Shown: piece after piece, positions 16,064-27,100 of the stretch
Layout of the letters: each line of letters begins with the position of its first letter
Position numbering within the stretch: the first letter of the stretch is position 1
Origin: Tateyamaria sp. Alg231-49
GTDB lineage: Bacteria > Pseudomonadota > Alphaproteobacteria > Rhodobacterales > Rhodobacteraceae
Assembly: GCF_900143535.1 (NCBI RefSeq)
Contig: NZ_FRFA01000005.1
Coordinates: 186,001-250,000, forward strand
DNA: 64,000 bases
Direction of reading: 5' to 3'
Translations under genes and position numbers: made by a program
Notes under the pieces: generated by a model
What the model was told of the DNA's origin: nothing
The model's database searches: none
What the model saw: only the letters and a program-made list of their open reading frames with translations

Positions 16064-16506
16064 GAGCATTACTGCAGCGCGTGAGCGAAGCGCGTGTCGA
16101 TGTTGCGGGGCAAACCGTGGGCCAGAGTAGCGCTGGCCTCCTGATCTTCGTTTGCGCCATGCCCGGCGACGACACCGGCACCGCCGAGTCTCTTGCCTTG
16201 AAAATCTCCAAGCTGCGCCTGTTCAAGGACGAGGCAGGCAAGATGAACCTGTCAATCTTGCAAACCGGAGGCAGCGCACTGGTGGTCAGCCAGTTTACTC
16301 TGGCGGCAGATACCTCGCGCGGGAACCGCCCCGGTTTCTCCGGTGCAGCAGGACCTGCCGAGGCAGAGATGCTCTACCTCCACTTCGCGCAGTCTTTGAG
16401 CAATCTCGGGATTGAAACCGAAACAGGCACCTTTGGCGCCGATATGGCCGTGTCCTTGGTCAATGATGGTCCCGTTACGATCTGGCTGGATACAAACGCC
16501 GCCTGA
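16060..16506 (+). CDS. dtd: D-aminoacyl-tRNA deacylase
   Basis: Dtd removes D-amino acids mischarged on tRNA and also glycine from tRNA-Ala. The 148-residue length is normal. The two family motifs are present: SQFTL at 77-81 with its catalytic Thr, and the cross-subunit GPVT at 137-140 (usual Gly-cisPro). The start at 16060 ([15 protein letters not shown]) overlaps the nitroreductase stop by four bases and matches the conserved N-terminus; a start 12 bases upstream is less likely. Confidence 0.95.
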   Translation: MRALLQRVSEARVDVAGQTVGQSSAGLLIFVCAMPGDDTGTAESLALKISKLRLFKDEAGKMNLSILQTGGSALVVSQFTLAADTSRGNRPGFSGAAGPAEAEMLYLHFAQSLSNLGIETETGTFGADMAVSLVNDGPVTIWLDTNAA

Positions 16507-16675
16507 TCAAACGTTTGTGCGTAAACGCCCGTGTGTCGCACAGCCTGATCTTAACCATGTGTTTAGAAACAGCCTTTCGCGGCATTTGATCAGAATTTAT
16601 CACTCATTTTACTTGTTTTGATCCGAATGTGCCGGGGGTGGCACATGTGGATGATATCGTGAAAAAGGTGATCTC

Positions 16676-17209
16676 GTGGCCAAACTTACATCTGAAATGC
16701 GGATTGCTTTCCAATGCCTTGGGGTTTGTCCCGGCGCAGATCAAAGGGCAATCCGATCCGCGTGGAAAAAGATGGTCCGCACGTATCACCCGGACAAATA
16801 CAAGAACGACAAGGCAGAAGGAAACCGGCGTCTGGCCGAATTGAATGCCGCCTTTGATCTGGTCTGTGACTGGTCACCCGAGGGGGATGAGACGATCGAT
16901 CACGCAGCGCAAAACCGCAACTCAGCCTATCAAGCGGCGCAGTCACGCAAAGCTGCCACCGAATACGCCGCCGTCCAACGCAAGAAACAGACCAGCCTCA
17001 AGGCACAGGCACGTCACCAGCAGCGTCTGGACGAAGCCGCCGCGCGCAAACGAGCGTCCGAGCTGGATCGCGAAGAGGCATTGAGACGTGCGACCGCACA
17101 ATCCGCCAAAGACGCGAACAGGTCACAAACAAGGCCAAAAGATAAATTCCTTGCTGCTTTGAACCAACTGACAACCCGGCCCACCAATCGGTTTTCATTT
17201 TCGCTTTAA
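16676..17209 (+). CDS. J-domain protein with coiled-coil tail
   Basis: Translation probably begins at GTG 16676. The N-terminal region (to about residue 70) is a J domain with the hallmark YHPDKYK, in which HPD is at residues 38-40, needed to stimulate DnaK ATPase. The remainder is charged and Ala/Arg/Gln-rich helix (about 75-155), likely a coiled coil, with no zinc-finger or C-terminal substrate domain of true DnaJ. It is a specialised DnaK co-chaperone of unknown client. A small hairpin (ATGTGCC at 16627-16633 with GGCACAT at 16640-16646) lies 30 bases upstream; no strong ribosome site is seen. Confidence 0.75.
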   Translation: MAKLTSEMRIAFQCLGVCPGADQRAIRSAWKKMVRTYHPDKYKNDKAEGNRRLAELNAAFDLVCDWSPEGDETIDHAAQNRNSAYQAAQSRKAATEYAAVQRKKQTSLKAQARHQQRLDEAAARKRASELDREEALRRATAQSAKDANRSQTRPKDKFLAALNQLTTRPTNRFSFSL

Positions 17210-17294
17210 GTGGCGTGGGCCTAAATATGTCCCAGTGCAGGATGCTCTCGCTCTCAAGGCTCCTTACACGCTGATTGGCAGAGCGAAACCATGC

Positions 17295-18950
17295 TTACGA
17301 CCTTACATGGTGCAGTTCACCACTCCAGTCCTCCGTCGGTATCTTGGGATCAGTGGGATCGGCTTCGTACGAAGGTGTCATGATCTGCACACCGTTTTCA
17401 TTGAAAACATCCAGGATATTTTCGTGCAAATCCGACAAGATTCTAGGCCTGCTTGCTCCTCGGCTACTGTATGCATTGATCTGATAATTGACAGCATAGT
17501 CCGCCAGACCCGTGCACAAAACAAAGGGATGCGGGCTTTTCTTCAGCCCTTCTGTCCGACGCGACGCCTCGATCAACATGGCTTTTACCTTCTCCTTGGG
17601 TTCTTCATAGCCAATTCCGACGGTGGTATATAACAACAGGCCGCTGCCATCGATTTTGCGCGTAAAGTTAACGACTTCGGAATTCAGCAGCTGTGAATTC
17701 GGAATGCTGATCATCTCATTCTTCGTTGATTTAATGAGGGTTTCCATCAGCTTGATATCCACAACGTCGCCAACCCGATCCCCCACTTCGATCCTGTCTC
17801 CCACATTGGTGCTGCGCCGATAGATCACAAAGAGGCCTGCCATCATATTGCTGACAACTGTGTTGGAGCCGAGAGACACCATAATCCCGGCGAGTATCGT
17901 CAAACCTTGGAACACGACGGAATCCGAGCCGGGGATGAACGGATACGAAAACACCAGAGCGATGAGGATGACCATAACACGGGCTAGGTAGAACGTCGGC
18001 CCAATCCAATGCGGTTCAAAGTCCTTCAACGTGAAAGTGCCGGCTTCCAAATTGTCGAAGAACAGTTTTAACGCATTCAGCGCATATCGCGTCACAATGG
18101 CGATAATCGTCAGGGTAATCAGATTGGGAAGCTGATCTACGAACCCCTGAAATATCCCCATAAGCGGTGCAGACACATACGTCAAAAGCGCTTCTGCAAA
18201 TGGACGGGTTTCCGCAAACGCAAGCAGTACGAAGGTCAAGTAGTAGTAAAGAACGACGAGATAAAAGACCCATAGCAAGACTTTGACACCGAACTTCGCC
18301 AGATTGGCCAGTGCTTTGCCGCGGACAACGGCGCCCGTTGCTTGTTCCAGCCCCTGAAATCTCCGACGGACCAATGTCGCAACCATTTCGCCCGCTTTAT
18401 CTTTCGATCGAAAGAACAGAACTGACAGTATGACGAAACCGATGCTCCAGCCCAGCGCAGACACAGCACTTTCAACCCGGGCATCCGTTGACCGTTCTGA
18501 ACGATAAGCGAGTATCGCATCCACGATTGCTTCGGCCTGAAGCCCCGCAAGTACGTCAATATCGATCTGTTCGAGTTTCGCATCCGCGAGCGTTGTGATC
18601 GTTATCATATTGCCGCCGATAGAAATCTGTCGACCAAACTGAACATCTTCAATTGACGGCTGTATTTTTTCCTTGCTCACTGACCGGGCCGCCAGCCGTA
18701 TCCGGTCCTCGATCCTGTTTGCACGCTCAGTTGCAGGCAGAACGGATGTGCCTCTGACCAAAAAGAGTTTTTCGTTTTCGAATGTGACCGGTGCCGCAAG
18801 GATACCGTCTTGGAGCACGGACGTTGCCAAGTCCGTGCTGGAATTGACCGATGGCTCCTGAGCGGATGAAAACGAAGACAAAATGCAGAACACCACAAAG
18901 GACAAGGCCGCAATCCCATTACGTCTCATCCAATGACCAATTCTGTTCAT
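17295..18950 (-). CDS. MscS-family mechanosensitive ion channel with periplasmic N-terminal domain
   Basis: The 551-residue protein starts with a Sec signal (RRNGIAALSFVVFCILSSFS, then SAQE), followed by a periplasmic domain to about 165, several membrane spans between about 165 and 375, and the MscS core. The pore helix and beta domain are recognisable in GIMVSLGSNTVVSNMMAGLF and NVGDRIEVGDRVGDVVDI, followed by SIPNSQLLNSEVVNFTRK. Channels of this kind release solutes on hypo-osmotic shock; the extra N-terminal part suggests a YbdG/YnaI- or MscK-like variant with added sensing. It is convergent with the J-domain gene and stands alone on its strand. Confidence 0.88.
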   Translation of the reverse strand: MNRIGHWMRRNGIAALSFVVFCILSSFSSAQEPSVNSSTDLATSVLQDGILAAPVTFENEKLFLVRGTSVLPATERANRIEDRIRLAARSVSKEKIQPSIEDVQFGRQISIGGNMITITTLADAKLEQIDIDVLAGLQAEAIVDAILAYRSERSTDARVESAVSALGWSIGFVILSVLFFRSKDKAGEMVATLVRRRFQGLEQATGAVVRGKALANLAKFGVKVLLWVFYLVVLYYYLTFVLLAFAETRPFAEALLTYVSAPLMGIFQGFVDQLPNLITLTIIAIVTRYALNALKLFFDNLEAGTFTLKDFEPHWIGPTFYLARVMVILIALVFSYPFIPGSDSVVFQGLTILAGIMVSLGSNTVVSNMMAGLFVIYRRSTNVGDRIEVGDRVGDVVDIKLMETLIKSTKNEMISIPNSQLLNSEVVNFTRKIDGSGLLLYTTVGIGYEEPKEKVKAMLIEASRRTEGLKKSPHPFVLCTGLADYAVNYQINAYSSRGASRPRILSDLHENILDVFNENGVQIMTPSYEADPTDPKIPTEDWSGELHHVRS

Positions 18951-19249
18951 AGCCGCACTCCCATAGATTCTTTTTGCTTGGACGACCCTTGCACAGGAGG
19001 TTCAACCGCGAAAGTACGCGCGGCGGCGAGATGTTCGTTGAACCCAGAATGGTTTGGCCCGTCACACTTTCACAAGGCAAGGTAACTTCAGGCATAGGAT
19101 CAGTATGGGCGTTGAGTTGGTCAGCGCATTAAACCCGTGAGATGCACCGTTATTTTCGGGCAAGCCGTAAATTCGCCAAAGCAACTCATGGAAACTCGTC
19201 GATCAGGTCTGCGCCCTGGCGCAAGGCGCGCCTCAAACCACCCTAAACC
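18951..19249. other. Intergenic region without recognisable gene
   Basis: About 300 bases separate the MscS start from the HlyD stop. No coding frame has both a start and a ribosome site. A perfect palindrome AACCCTAGGGTT (19246-19257) spans the HlyD stop codon. The MscS promoter should lie here; no clear motif was picked out. Confidence 0.4.
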
Positions 19250-20431
19250 CTAGGGTTCTCGAAACGCTTCACGCGACTTGTAAAGTGGCTTCAAAAGATA
19301 CTGAAGCACTGTCTTCGAACCGGTGTGCAGCTCGACTTCGGCCTGCATCCCCGGTCGGATCGCGATGCTTCTTTGTCGGACGCTCAGATCAGACGTATCC
19401 ACCCCAAGAGTTACCTTATAATGCGGGTCTCCGTCGGCCTTGCGCTCGTCCTTGAACGTGTCCGCCGAGATAAGACGCACCTGCCCTTTGAGCGAACCAT
19501 AGATCGTATAATCATAAGCGCTCAGCTTGATCGTCGCCTCCTGACCGGGGCGTACACCCGCGATATCCTTGGGCGAGACGCGGGCCTCGACAAATAGCTC
19601 TTCATCCAGCGGGATGATCTGCAGGATCTCTTCGCCCGGGCGCACCACTCCGCCGATGGTCGTGACGGACAGATTGTTTACAACGCCACGCATTGGGCTC
19701 ACCAACACTGTGCGGCTCAACTGATCCTGAGCCGCGCGAAAGTTCTGGCGCAGCGTGCCCAATTCTTTGAGCGTTTCTGAATAGGTCTGCGCGCGCTCAA
19801 GCTCGGTCTGGGTGATGATCTCATCAAGCTTGATCCGCGCATCTGCATGCGTTTTGCGCACCCGCGTCACCTCAATCAGAGCAACTATCTTGCGCTCCAA
19901 AAGGTCTTCGAGCAGGACACGTTCCTTGGTAGCCTGATCCAGTACACGTTGGGCCCCTTCCCTACGGCTCAGGAAATCCGTCTGGCGTGCGTTCAACAAG
20001 GCACGTTCGCTGGCCACTAAGCCTTGCATATCTGCCTCGACGCCTTCTGGCAGTTCAAAATCGAACTGCCCGGCCAATTCAGCTTCCAGACGAGCCTTGC
20101 GGACCGTCAGTGCCGTGATTTGATTTTTTAGATCATCTGCCTGACTTTGAAACTGCGTGCCTTCAAGCCGCGCCAGCACTTCGCCCCGATTGACGATGTC
20201 GCCTTCACCGACCAGCAGTTCGGCAAGAATGCCGCCTTCGAGGTTCTGGATGATCTGGGGGCGCGAGGATGAAATCATCTCGCCCTGCCCGCGCACGATC
20301 TCGTCGACCCATGCAAAGGCGGCCCACAAAACAAAGACCAAAACCACGGCCCCACACAGATAGATGATGCGCGCAGGTCCGCGCATATCTGCTTCAAGCT
20401 GCGCGTCCAGACTGGCAGGGGCCATCGTCAT
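19250..20431 (-). CDS. Type I secretion membrane-fusion protein (HlyD family)
   Basis: The 393-residue protein has a short cytosolic N-terminus, one membrane span (about 19-40, IIYLCGAVVLVFVLWAAFAW), then the periplasmic adaptor: a lipoyl-like half motif (GEGDIVNRGEVLARLEGT), a long coiled-coil hairpin (about 95-245), and the second lipoyl and beta-barrel part (VVRPGEEILQIIPLDEELFV onwards). It bridges the inner-membrane ABC protein and the outer-membrane TolC-like channel. The ATG overlaps the ABC gene stop by four bases. With the ABC and TolC-like genes it forms one operon next to a large adhesin gene, its likely substrate. Confidence 0.93.
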   Translation of the reverse strand: MTMAPASLDAQLEADMRGPARIIYLCGAVVLVFVLWAAFAWVDEIVRGQGEMISSSRPQIIQNLEGGILAELLVGEGDIVNRGEVLARLEGTQFQSQADDLKNQITALTVRKARLEAELAGQFDFELPEGVEADMQGLVASERALLNARQTDFLSRREGAQRVLDQATKERVLLEDLLERKIVALIEVTRVRKTHADARIKLDEIITQTELERAQTYSETLKELGTLRQNFRAAQDQLSRTVLVSPMRGVVNNLSVTTIGGVVRPGEEILQIIPLDEELFVEARVSPKDIAGVRPGQEATIKLSAYDYTIYGSLKGQVRLISADTFKDERKADGDPHYKVTLGVDTSDLSVRQRSIAIRPGMQAEVELHTGSKTVLQYLLKPLYKSREAFREP

Positions 20432-22668
20432 GCGATTTTACCTCGGAGCGGCCCGGGTTTGCCCAGATGAGCCAGCACCTGATCCTGTGGCCCATCGATG
20501 GTCATCCGCCCGTTTTGAAGGATCAGAGTGCGATGTGTAAGGGAAAGGATCGGGACCCGGTGCGTGGCAATGATTGCTGTGCGGCCCGTCATCCATTTTT
20601 CGAGACGGCCAACCAACGCCGCCTCCAGCGTCTGATCCAGCGCGGCAGTGGGTTCGTCCAGCAGGCATACCTTCGGATCCTGCAACCACAGACGCGCCCA
20701 GCCGATAGACTGACGTTGCCCGATGCTGAGGCCCTGCCCTCCATCCAGTATCTCCAGATCGAGGCCCTTGTGATGCTCTTTCACAAACTGACCCAGTCCC
20801 GCAAAGTTCAGCGCCTGCATCAGCCGCGCATCGTCGCGTTCCAGCATCGTCAGGTTCAGGTTGTCGCGCAGCGTGCCGGTAAACAGGCGCACGTCCTGAC
20901 CCAGATATCCGATCAGACGGCGCAGGTCGTGTGGTTCTATCTGGGCCATATCGGTGCCATCGATCAGAACCCGGCCCTGTGTTGGCGCGTAAACCCCCGA
21001 CAGCAGTTTCAAAAGCGAAGACTTGCCCGCTCCGTTCGATCCCATGACGGCGATTTTCTGACGCGGCTTGATCTGCACTGCCCCGATATCAAGTGTCGGC
21101 GCACCGTCGTCCTCGTATTGGAACTGAACATCGCGCAACTCAAAATGCCCCTGTAGCGCATCACGGCGCAGATAGGTCCGTTCGGGCAGCGCGTCTTGCG
21201 GCGCATCGGCAATCGCCTCAAGCCCATCCAGTGCGGCCTTGACGTTGCCCCAGCGCGCCATGGTGCCCGCCAATTGTGTGAGGGGCGCAAGTGTCCGTGA
21301 GGTGAGGATGCCGACGGCGATGATCGAACCCACCGTGAACTGCCCTGCAAAGACAAGATAAGTGCCCGCAATGACAGCGGCTACATACGTCATCTGCTGG
21401 ATGCCCTGAGACCAGAATGTCAGCACAGAGGCGAGGCGCCGCTGCTCGGACGATTTCATCGCGCTCAGCGTGTTCAACTCCTGCCACAACCGCATCACGC
21501 GGTCCTCGGCGCGTTGGGTTTTGACCGTGTCGCGCTCGAATATAGCTTCATGCAGCAGACGAGAGGATTTGGCGGATGCCCCTTGGGTTTCCTGCGTCAG
21601 ACGGAGCATCCGTTTCTGCAAGAAGAAGCCGGGAATGACCATCAGCGCCCCGCCAAGGATCAGCACCCAGACGACCGGCCCGGCGATAGAAGCGACAAGC
21701 AGCAGGAAAACGAAGATAAACGGGATGTCGGCAATGGTGCCTATGGTCGAGGCAGTAAAGAATTCGCGCACTGACCCGAATTCGCGCATCGCCGAAAAAG
21801 TCATCGAGGGCGAGTGCCCACGCAAGTCCGAGCGCATCCCCATCACCCGTGCCATCAACAGGCTGAGTACACTAAGCTCGATCTGACGCCCAGCGCCGTC
21901 CATCAACCGGGCGCGCGCAATTTTCAGGAACGCTTCCAGAAGCAGGGCAAGGCAGGCCCCGATGGCCAGCACCCAAAGCGTCGCCTCGGATTGGTGCGGG
22001 ATCACGCGGTCATAGACCTGCAAGGAAAACAACGCCACCGAAACGGCCAGAAGGTTGGCAACGAATGAACCCAGGGCAATCTCGCCCAGTGCCTTGCGAA
22101 AGCGGTGGAACTCACCCCAGAACCAATGTGGTTTGGCGCTGGCAGCCTGATGGGTTTGCGCCACGCGTTCCAGCGGAGCCTCGGCCCGCACCAGCAACCC
22201 GGCGAAGAAGGGAAGAAATTTGGTGACGTTCACCGTGGCGCGATTGTCCGTGCCGGTTTTGTCATAAAGCGTCAGTTCACCCTTGGACATGCCCAGAACC
22301 AACACAACCTGCCCGCTGGTCATATAGGCCAGCGCCGGCCACTGATCGCTGCGCAAATGACTGACAGTCTGGACTTGTGCGACAAGCCCCGCCGCTTGCA
22401 AGCCAGTGACAAGTGCGTCGGCTTCGTCCCGATTGCTGGCACCTTTGGCGGTCTGGGCACGCAACGTATCAAAAACGTCCCCAAACGCTGTGTTGACGCC
22501 CAGCAAGCCGGCATATGCCACAGACACATCCGCCCGCGCGCGCAACCGATCTTCGTACCGATTGGCATTGTCCGCGTTCTTGATCGTTGCGGTCAAGCCA
22601 GTGCCCGCGCTGATGACGGCGTGATCGCCGTTTTTGATGGTCAGAGTGAAGGGGCGCTTGGCGGTCAA
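20428..22668 (-). CDS. Type I secretion ABC transporter (LapB-type)
   Basis: The 746-residue half-transporter has three parts: an N-terminal domain of about 175 residues in the position of a C39 peptidase-like domain but with no catalytic Cys visible, six membrane helices (about 195-470), and a nucleotide-binding domain. The last carries Walker A GSNGAGKSS at 543-551, the signature LSIGQRQ at 647-653, and Walker B VCLLDEP at 667-673. It powers export of an unfolded C-terminal-signal substrate across both membranes. Peptidase-like but inactive N-domains are typical of exporters of giant repeat adhesins, which fits the neighbouring Ig-repeat gene. Confidence 0.93.
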   Translation of the reverse strand: MTAKRPFTLTIKNGDHAVISAGTGLTATIKNADNANRYEDRLRARADVSVAYAGLLGVNTAFGDVFDTLRAQTAKGASNRDEADALVTGLQAAGLVAQVQTVSHLRSDQWPALAYMTSGQVVLVLGMSKGELTLYDKTGTDNRATVNVTKFLPFFAGLLVRAEAPLERVAQTHQAASAKPHWFWGEFHRFRKALGEIALGSFVANLLAVSVALFSLQVYDRVIPHQSEATLWVLAIGACLALLLEAFLKIARARLMDGAGRQIELSVLSLLMARVMGMRSDLRGHSPSMTFSAMREFGSVREFFTASTIGTIADIPFIFVFLLLVASIAGPVVWVLILGGALMVIPGFFLQKRMLRLTQETQGASAKSSRLLHEAIFERDTVKTQRAEDRVMRLWQELNTLSAMKSSEQRRLASVLTFWSQGIQQMTYVAAVIAGTYLVFAGQFTVGSIIAVGILTSRTLAPLTQLAGTMARWGNVKAALDGLEAIADAPQDALPERTYLRRDALQGHFELRDVQFQYEDDGAPTLDIGAVQIKPRQKIAVMGSNGAGKSSLLKLLSGVYAPTQGRVLIDGTDMAQIEPHDLRRLIGYLGQDVRLFTGTLRDNLNLTMLERDDARLMQALNFAGLGQFVKEHHKGLDLEILDGGQGLSIGQRQSIGWARLWLQDPKVCLLDEPTAALDQTLEAALVGRLEKWMTGRTAIIATHRVPILSLTHRTLILQNGRMTIDGPQDQVLAHLGKPGPLRGKIA

Positions 22669-23999
22669 ATCTGCTCTCCATGCACAAGCACGCCCTGCAC
22701 GCGGGCGAGTTCGATCTGAAGGCGCAGCGCCTCAAACTTGAGGGCGATTTCGGTAGATTGGCGCGCATCAAACGTTTCGTAGACGCTCACGATGTCCATA
22801 ACAGGCCGTTGACCGGCCTCGTATTGTGCGCGGAAGAGATCAAGGTTGGCTTTAGCTTGCGCGGTTAGTCCTCGCGCCTCGTCGGCCTGACGGGCTTTGG
22901 CGGCCACTTGCCCTTCCAGCTTGCGCAATGTGCGATTTGCGTCCTCATTGGCTTGGGCGACACGGCGGTCTGCCGCCTCTCCCGCCGCTTCAATAGATTT
23001 GAGGCGCGCGTTGGTGCCAAGACCAATGTTTGCACCCCCGTAAGTGATCCCACCGCCGCTGTTCTCGCCCACCGCCGCTTCGGCGTTGATCCCAGGCAAC
23101 TGGTTCGCACGTTCAATCCGGGCCTGCGCGATATCGCGTTCTTTTTGTGCTCCGGCGCGGGTGACGGCCAGCGGTTCGGCGGCAGAGGCGCTGATGTTTA
23201 GTGTCTTGAGGCCTCGCACGTCGTTTTGTGGCGCAATGGACATCGCATTCAGTTCGGCCAGCGCAGTCGCTGTGGCTTCTTCACTTGCAGAAATGGAAGC
23301 TCGGATTTCCGACAGCTTCTGGCGGATCACGTTAAGATCAGACATGTCCGACACGCCGCCCCGAACCCGTTCGGACATGATGTATTCGAAATGCTCCATC
23401 TCGCGCAGTGTGGCGCGATGTACATGCGACGACCCGCGACCCTCAGCCGCGCTTAGGTAAAGATCAAGGCCGGTCGCGACCCGATCGTTGGTGTCTTCTG
23501 CCAGAGCTACAGCAGCCACTTCGACGTCAGCTTTGGCAAAGGCGCGCTCGCCCTTTTTGCGTCAGTTGTCAAAGATGACCTGTTCCACGACGATTTGACT
23601 GACGATGTCTCCAAGCGAGTTGAGACTGATATTGGGGCCAATGGTAGGCAGCCAGTTCTTTGAGGCCGCCTCGGCTCGCAACCTTGCCGCTCGCAGTTCA
23701 GTTTCTGCCGCGCGCGCGTTGGCGGCCAGAACGTCAGTGGCCACCCGGTCGTAGGCGCTGCCCGTCGGCAGCACGGATGTACGGGACAAGAGCCCCTGAA
23801 TGACGACGCTTTCGCTGTTTAGGGTTTGATCGTTCTTGGTCGGGGTCTGGCGCAAGGCAGCTTGTTCGTCGGTGACAGTGGCATCCGCAGCCGTATTGGC
23901 GCGCGACACAAAGGCTTCGTCGCCTGCGTTGCCCATGCTCCCTGCCTGCAGGGATGCCGCGACGCAAACCGCCGCCACCTTGATACCACCTTGCCTCAT
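22665..23999 (-). pseudogene. TolC-family outer-membrane channel of the type I system, interrupted by an in-frame TGA
   Basis: The frame from ATG 23999 runs 145 residues and ends at TGA 23562-23564 after EQVIFDN. The same frame continues without further stops as RKKGERAFAKADVEVAAVAL and so on to 22665, where it overlaps the ABC start by four bases. Intact relatives read like VLFDHGRKK here, so a Gly codon (GGA) has probably become TGA. Together the halves give a normal-length TolC-like efflux protein (about 444 residues) with a signal peptide and long coiled helices. The downstream piece has an ATG at 23519 that would lack the signal and first strands. Either the secretion channel is lost, the stop is read through, or there is a sequencing error. 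Confidence 0.82.
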
Positions 24000-24139
24000 C
24001 GTTCTGTCCCGTTTCGGGTTTATTGTTGTTGAGGTGGGCGCGGTTGCGGTTGATCCGGTCCGCGCCTCATGTCTTTCTGGAATGCTCGATATTGTTTTTG
24101 TTGTCTTGCCCAGTGATAATTTCGTTTTTGTTCTGATTG

Positions 24140-27100
24140 TTAGCCAACGGCAGTGTTGACCGTGATGTCCTCGTCCATAATCAGGGTGCCTTCGGTGCCA
24201 AGGGAATAAACGTCGTATGTCTGGCTATCGATACTGGTCGATCCGGTGCGCGTGGCGCCTGCGATGGTCACGGTATCATCCGCGCCTCCGTGGACTGTCA
24301 GCGTGTTCGTGGCATCCGACAGACCCAGCAACTGCGCCTCTGTTATGGTCAGGTTCGCCTCTTCAGCGAATTGTAACTCCACCGCCTCGATCTGGTAACC
24401 GCCCAAGGACGGGTTCGAAAGATCCACGGCTGTGTTCGCGCTTTCGTCGTCCAGCACCACATAGGTGCCGCTGGTGTTTCCAGCGGCGTCGGTCGAATTG
24501 ACGATCAGGTGCGAGCCATCAGGTACGTTGGAAGCGAACTGGAAGTTCGTCTCGCCCAGCACGTCGATATCAACCTGGGTGGCCGTCACGTCGTCGACTA
24601 TGCCGTTTGCGTTGACTTGAGCGACGCTCAGATCGCCATCACTTTGCTCGGTTGAAATGCCGCGAATGCCGTCGCCATCCCGTGTATAGCTTGCGATGAC
24701 CGGGCCATCGGGCGCTTCGGTGTCGATGGCCAACGTGTCGCTGATCGCATCGGTATTGCCCACTGAATCAGTGGCCATAACCGTGATGTCCGCATCATAC
24801 GTGCCGCTGGGAATGGCCGATGGTGGTATTGTCAGGGACCATGTCCCGTCTGCCTCCACGACTGCGGCCAGTACACTGCCGTTGAAATCCACCATCACGG
24901 TTGATCCCGCTTCGACCTGCCCGCCGAGGTCAATACCACTGCGCGCCTCTGCCCCATTAATCACGTCGTCAGATGTCACCGTGTCTTGAATGTCCAACTG
25001 GTTCACCAATGTATCGACCCGCACCGTGTCACTGACCGAGGCGACGTTGCCTGCCAGATCGGTGGCGGTCACGCTCACATCGGTGACGTATTCGCCCAAG
25101 GGGATTTGCGCGGGCGTGAACGGTGCCTGCCAGTTGCCTTGCGTGTCCACGGAGGCCTGCACCGTGTGTGCGCCCATTGTCACGAATACGGTTGATCCGG
25201 GTTCTGTTGTGCCCGTCAAAACGACACCGTCGGCGCGCTCGGCCTCGGAGATGACATTGTCACCCTCAATCAAATCTGCGGCGAGAGACAGGTTATCCAC
25301 CTGAGTGTCTACCTGCACCGTGTCGCTGACCGTAGCAGTGTTGCCTGCGGCATCCGTGGTGGTCGCAGTGATTTGCGCTTCGTAGGTGCCTTGTGGAATC
25401 TCAGCCGCTGAATAGTCCGCCTGCCAAACCCCGGCTGCGTTTGCCACAGCCTGATGGGTGACACCGTTCATGGTCACGCTGACGACTGCGCCGGGATCGG
25501 TGTTGCCCGACAGGATGACGCCGTCGCTGGCCTCGACGCCATTGATGATATCGTCGCCTTCAACTGAACCTTGGATAGTCAACGCGCTGGCCTCGGTGTC
25601 GACACCAACCGCCTGATTGATACTGCGCGTATTGCCAGCCTCGTCTGTCGCCGTTGCGGTCACTTGTGTCGAATAGGTGCCCAGAGGGATGGCGTCGCTG
25701 GCAAAGTTTGCCGCCCATGTGCCATCGGGCTCCACCACAGCTGTGGTGGAGCTGGCGCCCATAGCAACAACGACGGTCGATCCCGGCTCTGTGATCCCTG
25801 TGACGACCAGACCCGAGGCAGCTTCGGCGGAATTGATCACGCCGTCTGCCCCGCCAGACGTCGAGGTGAATTCAAGTGTGTTGACCAGCGTGTCCACATT
25901 GACTGTGCCGCTCGCGGTCGAGGTGTTGCCTGCCGCATCCGTGGCCGTCGCGGACACGACCACCTGTGTTTCGCCGGAGGGGATGTTGGATGCGTCATAT
26001 GTCGTGGTCCAACTGCCCGAACCGTCCACAGTCGCCTCTTGGGTGACACCACCAAAGGTGACTTCAACTGTTGAACCAGGCTGCGCCGTACCAGTCAGAG
26101 TAACCCCATCCGCCGCCTCGGCCGCGTTGATCGTGCCATCACCTTCGACTGTCGTTGTGGTCATGCTCAACTCGGCGACAGTATCGACGACAAGCATGTC
26201 GGAGACCGTGGTTGTGTTACCAATGGCGTCCGCGGCGACAATCGTCACGTCCGACGTGTATTCGCCTTCGGCCAGCGTTCCGGCCTGCCATGTGGCTGTC
26301 CATGTTCCTGCGTCCGAAACCGTGGCTGTCCGTGTCACACCGGCAATCGTGATCTCAAGTGCGGCACCCGCCTCGCCGGTGCCGGTCAACGTAACGCCGC
26401 CCGCCAACTCAGTGGCGTTTACGATGTGACCTGTGCTTTCCACGCCCGTTCCAAAGGCAACATCCGGTCCGGTTGTGTCGATGACAAAAACCGGGCCCTC
26501 GATAGTCGTTTCGCCGCCGCCTGCGTGTGTGAAAACTACTGTGGTTTGCGCTGTTCCATCAGCAGGGAATGTGCTCCCTTCGTAAGTTACGGACCACGTG
26601 CCATCATCTGCGATCGTTGTCGTCTGAATTGACCCGCCAGCATCCACTTCGACGGTGTCACCGGGCTCGCCCGTGCCAGAAACAACAAAAATATGCGTCG
26701 ATGTATCGTCGCCACCAAGTTCGGTGGATGTGCCCGCCTCATCAACTGTTGGAGTGGCAGGTAGGCTGGCTGCACCGCCACTGCCACCGCCTCCGCCACT
26801 GCCACTGCCACCACCGGAAAGCAGCGCCGCTCCGCCGACTGCAGCCGCAGCCGCTGCGGCGCCGCCAAGACCACCAATCCCACCCAACAGGGCGGCACCC
26901 AACATCGAAACCCCTTCTTCATCCGCCGCGGCAGCGCCTGCCACTTCGGTCCGGCCAAGGTAGATCAAGTCGTCGGACGGGCTCCATTTGCCCCACTGTT
27001 CTGTCGGTCCGTATTGCGCATAAAGCGCGCCATCGGCGGCTTCGACAAACACCACTTCGTTCAGATAGCCATCCGCCGAGATGAACAGCCTGTTGGCCGG

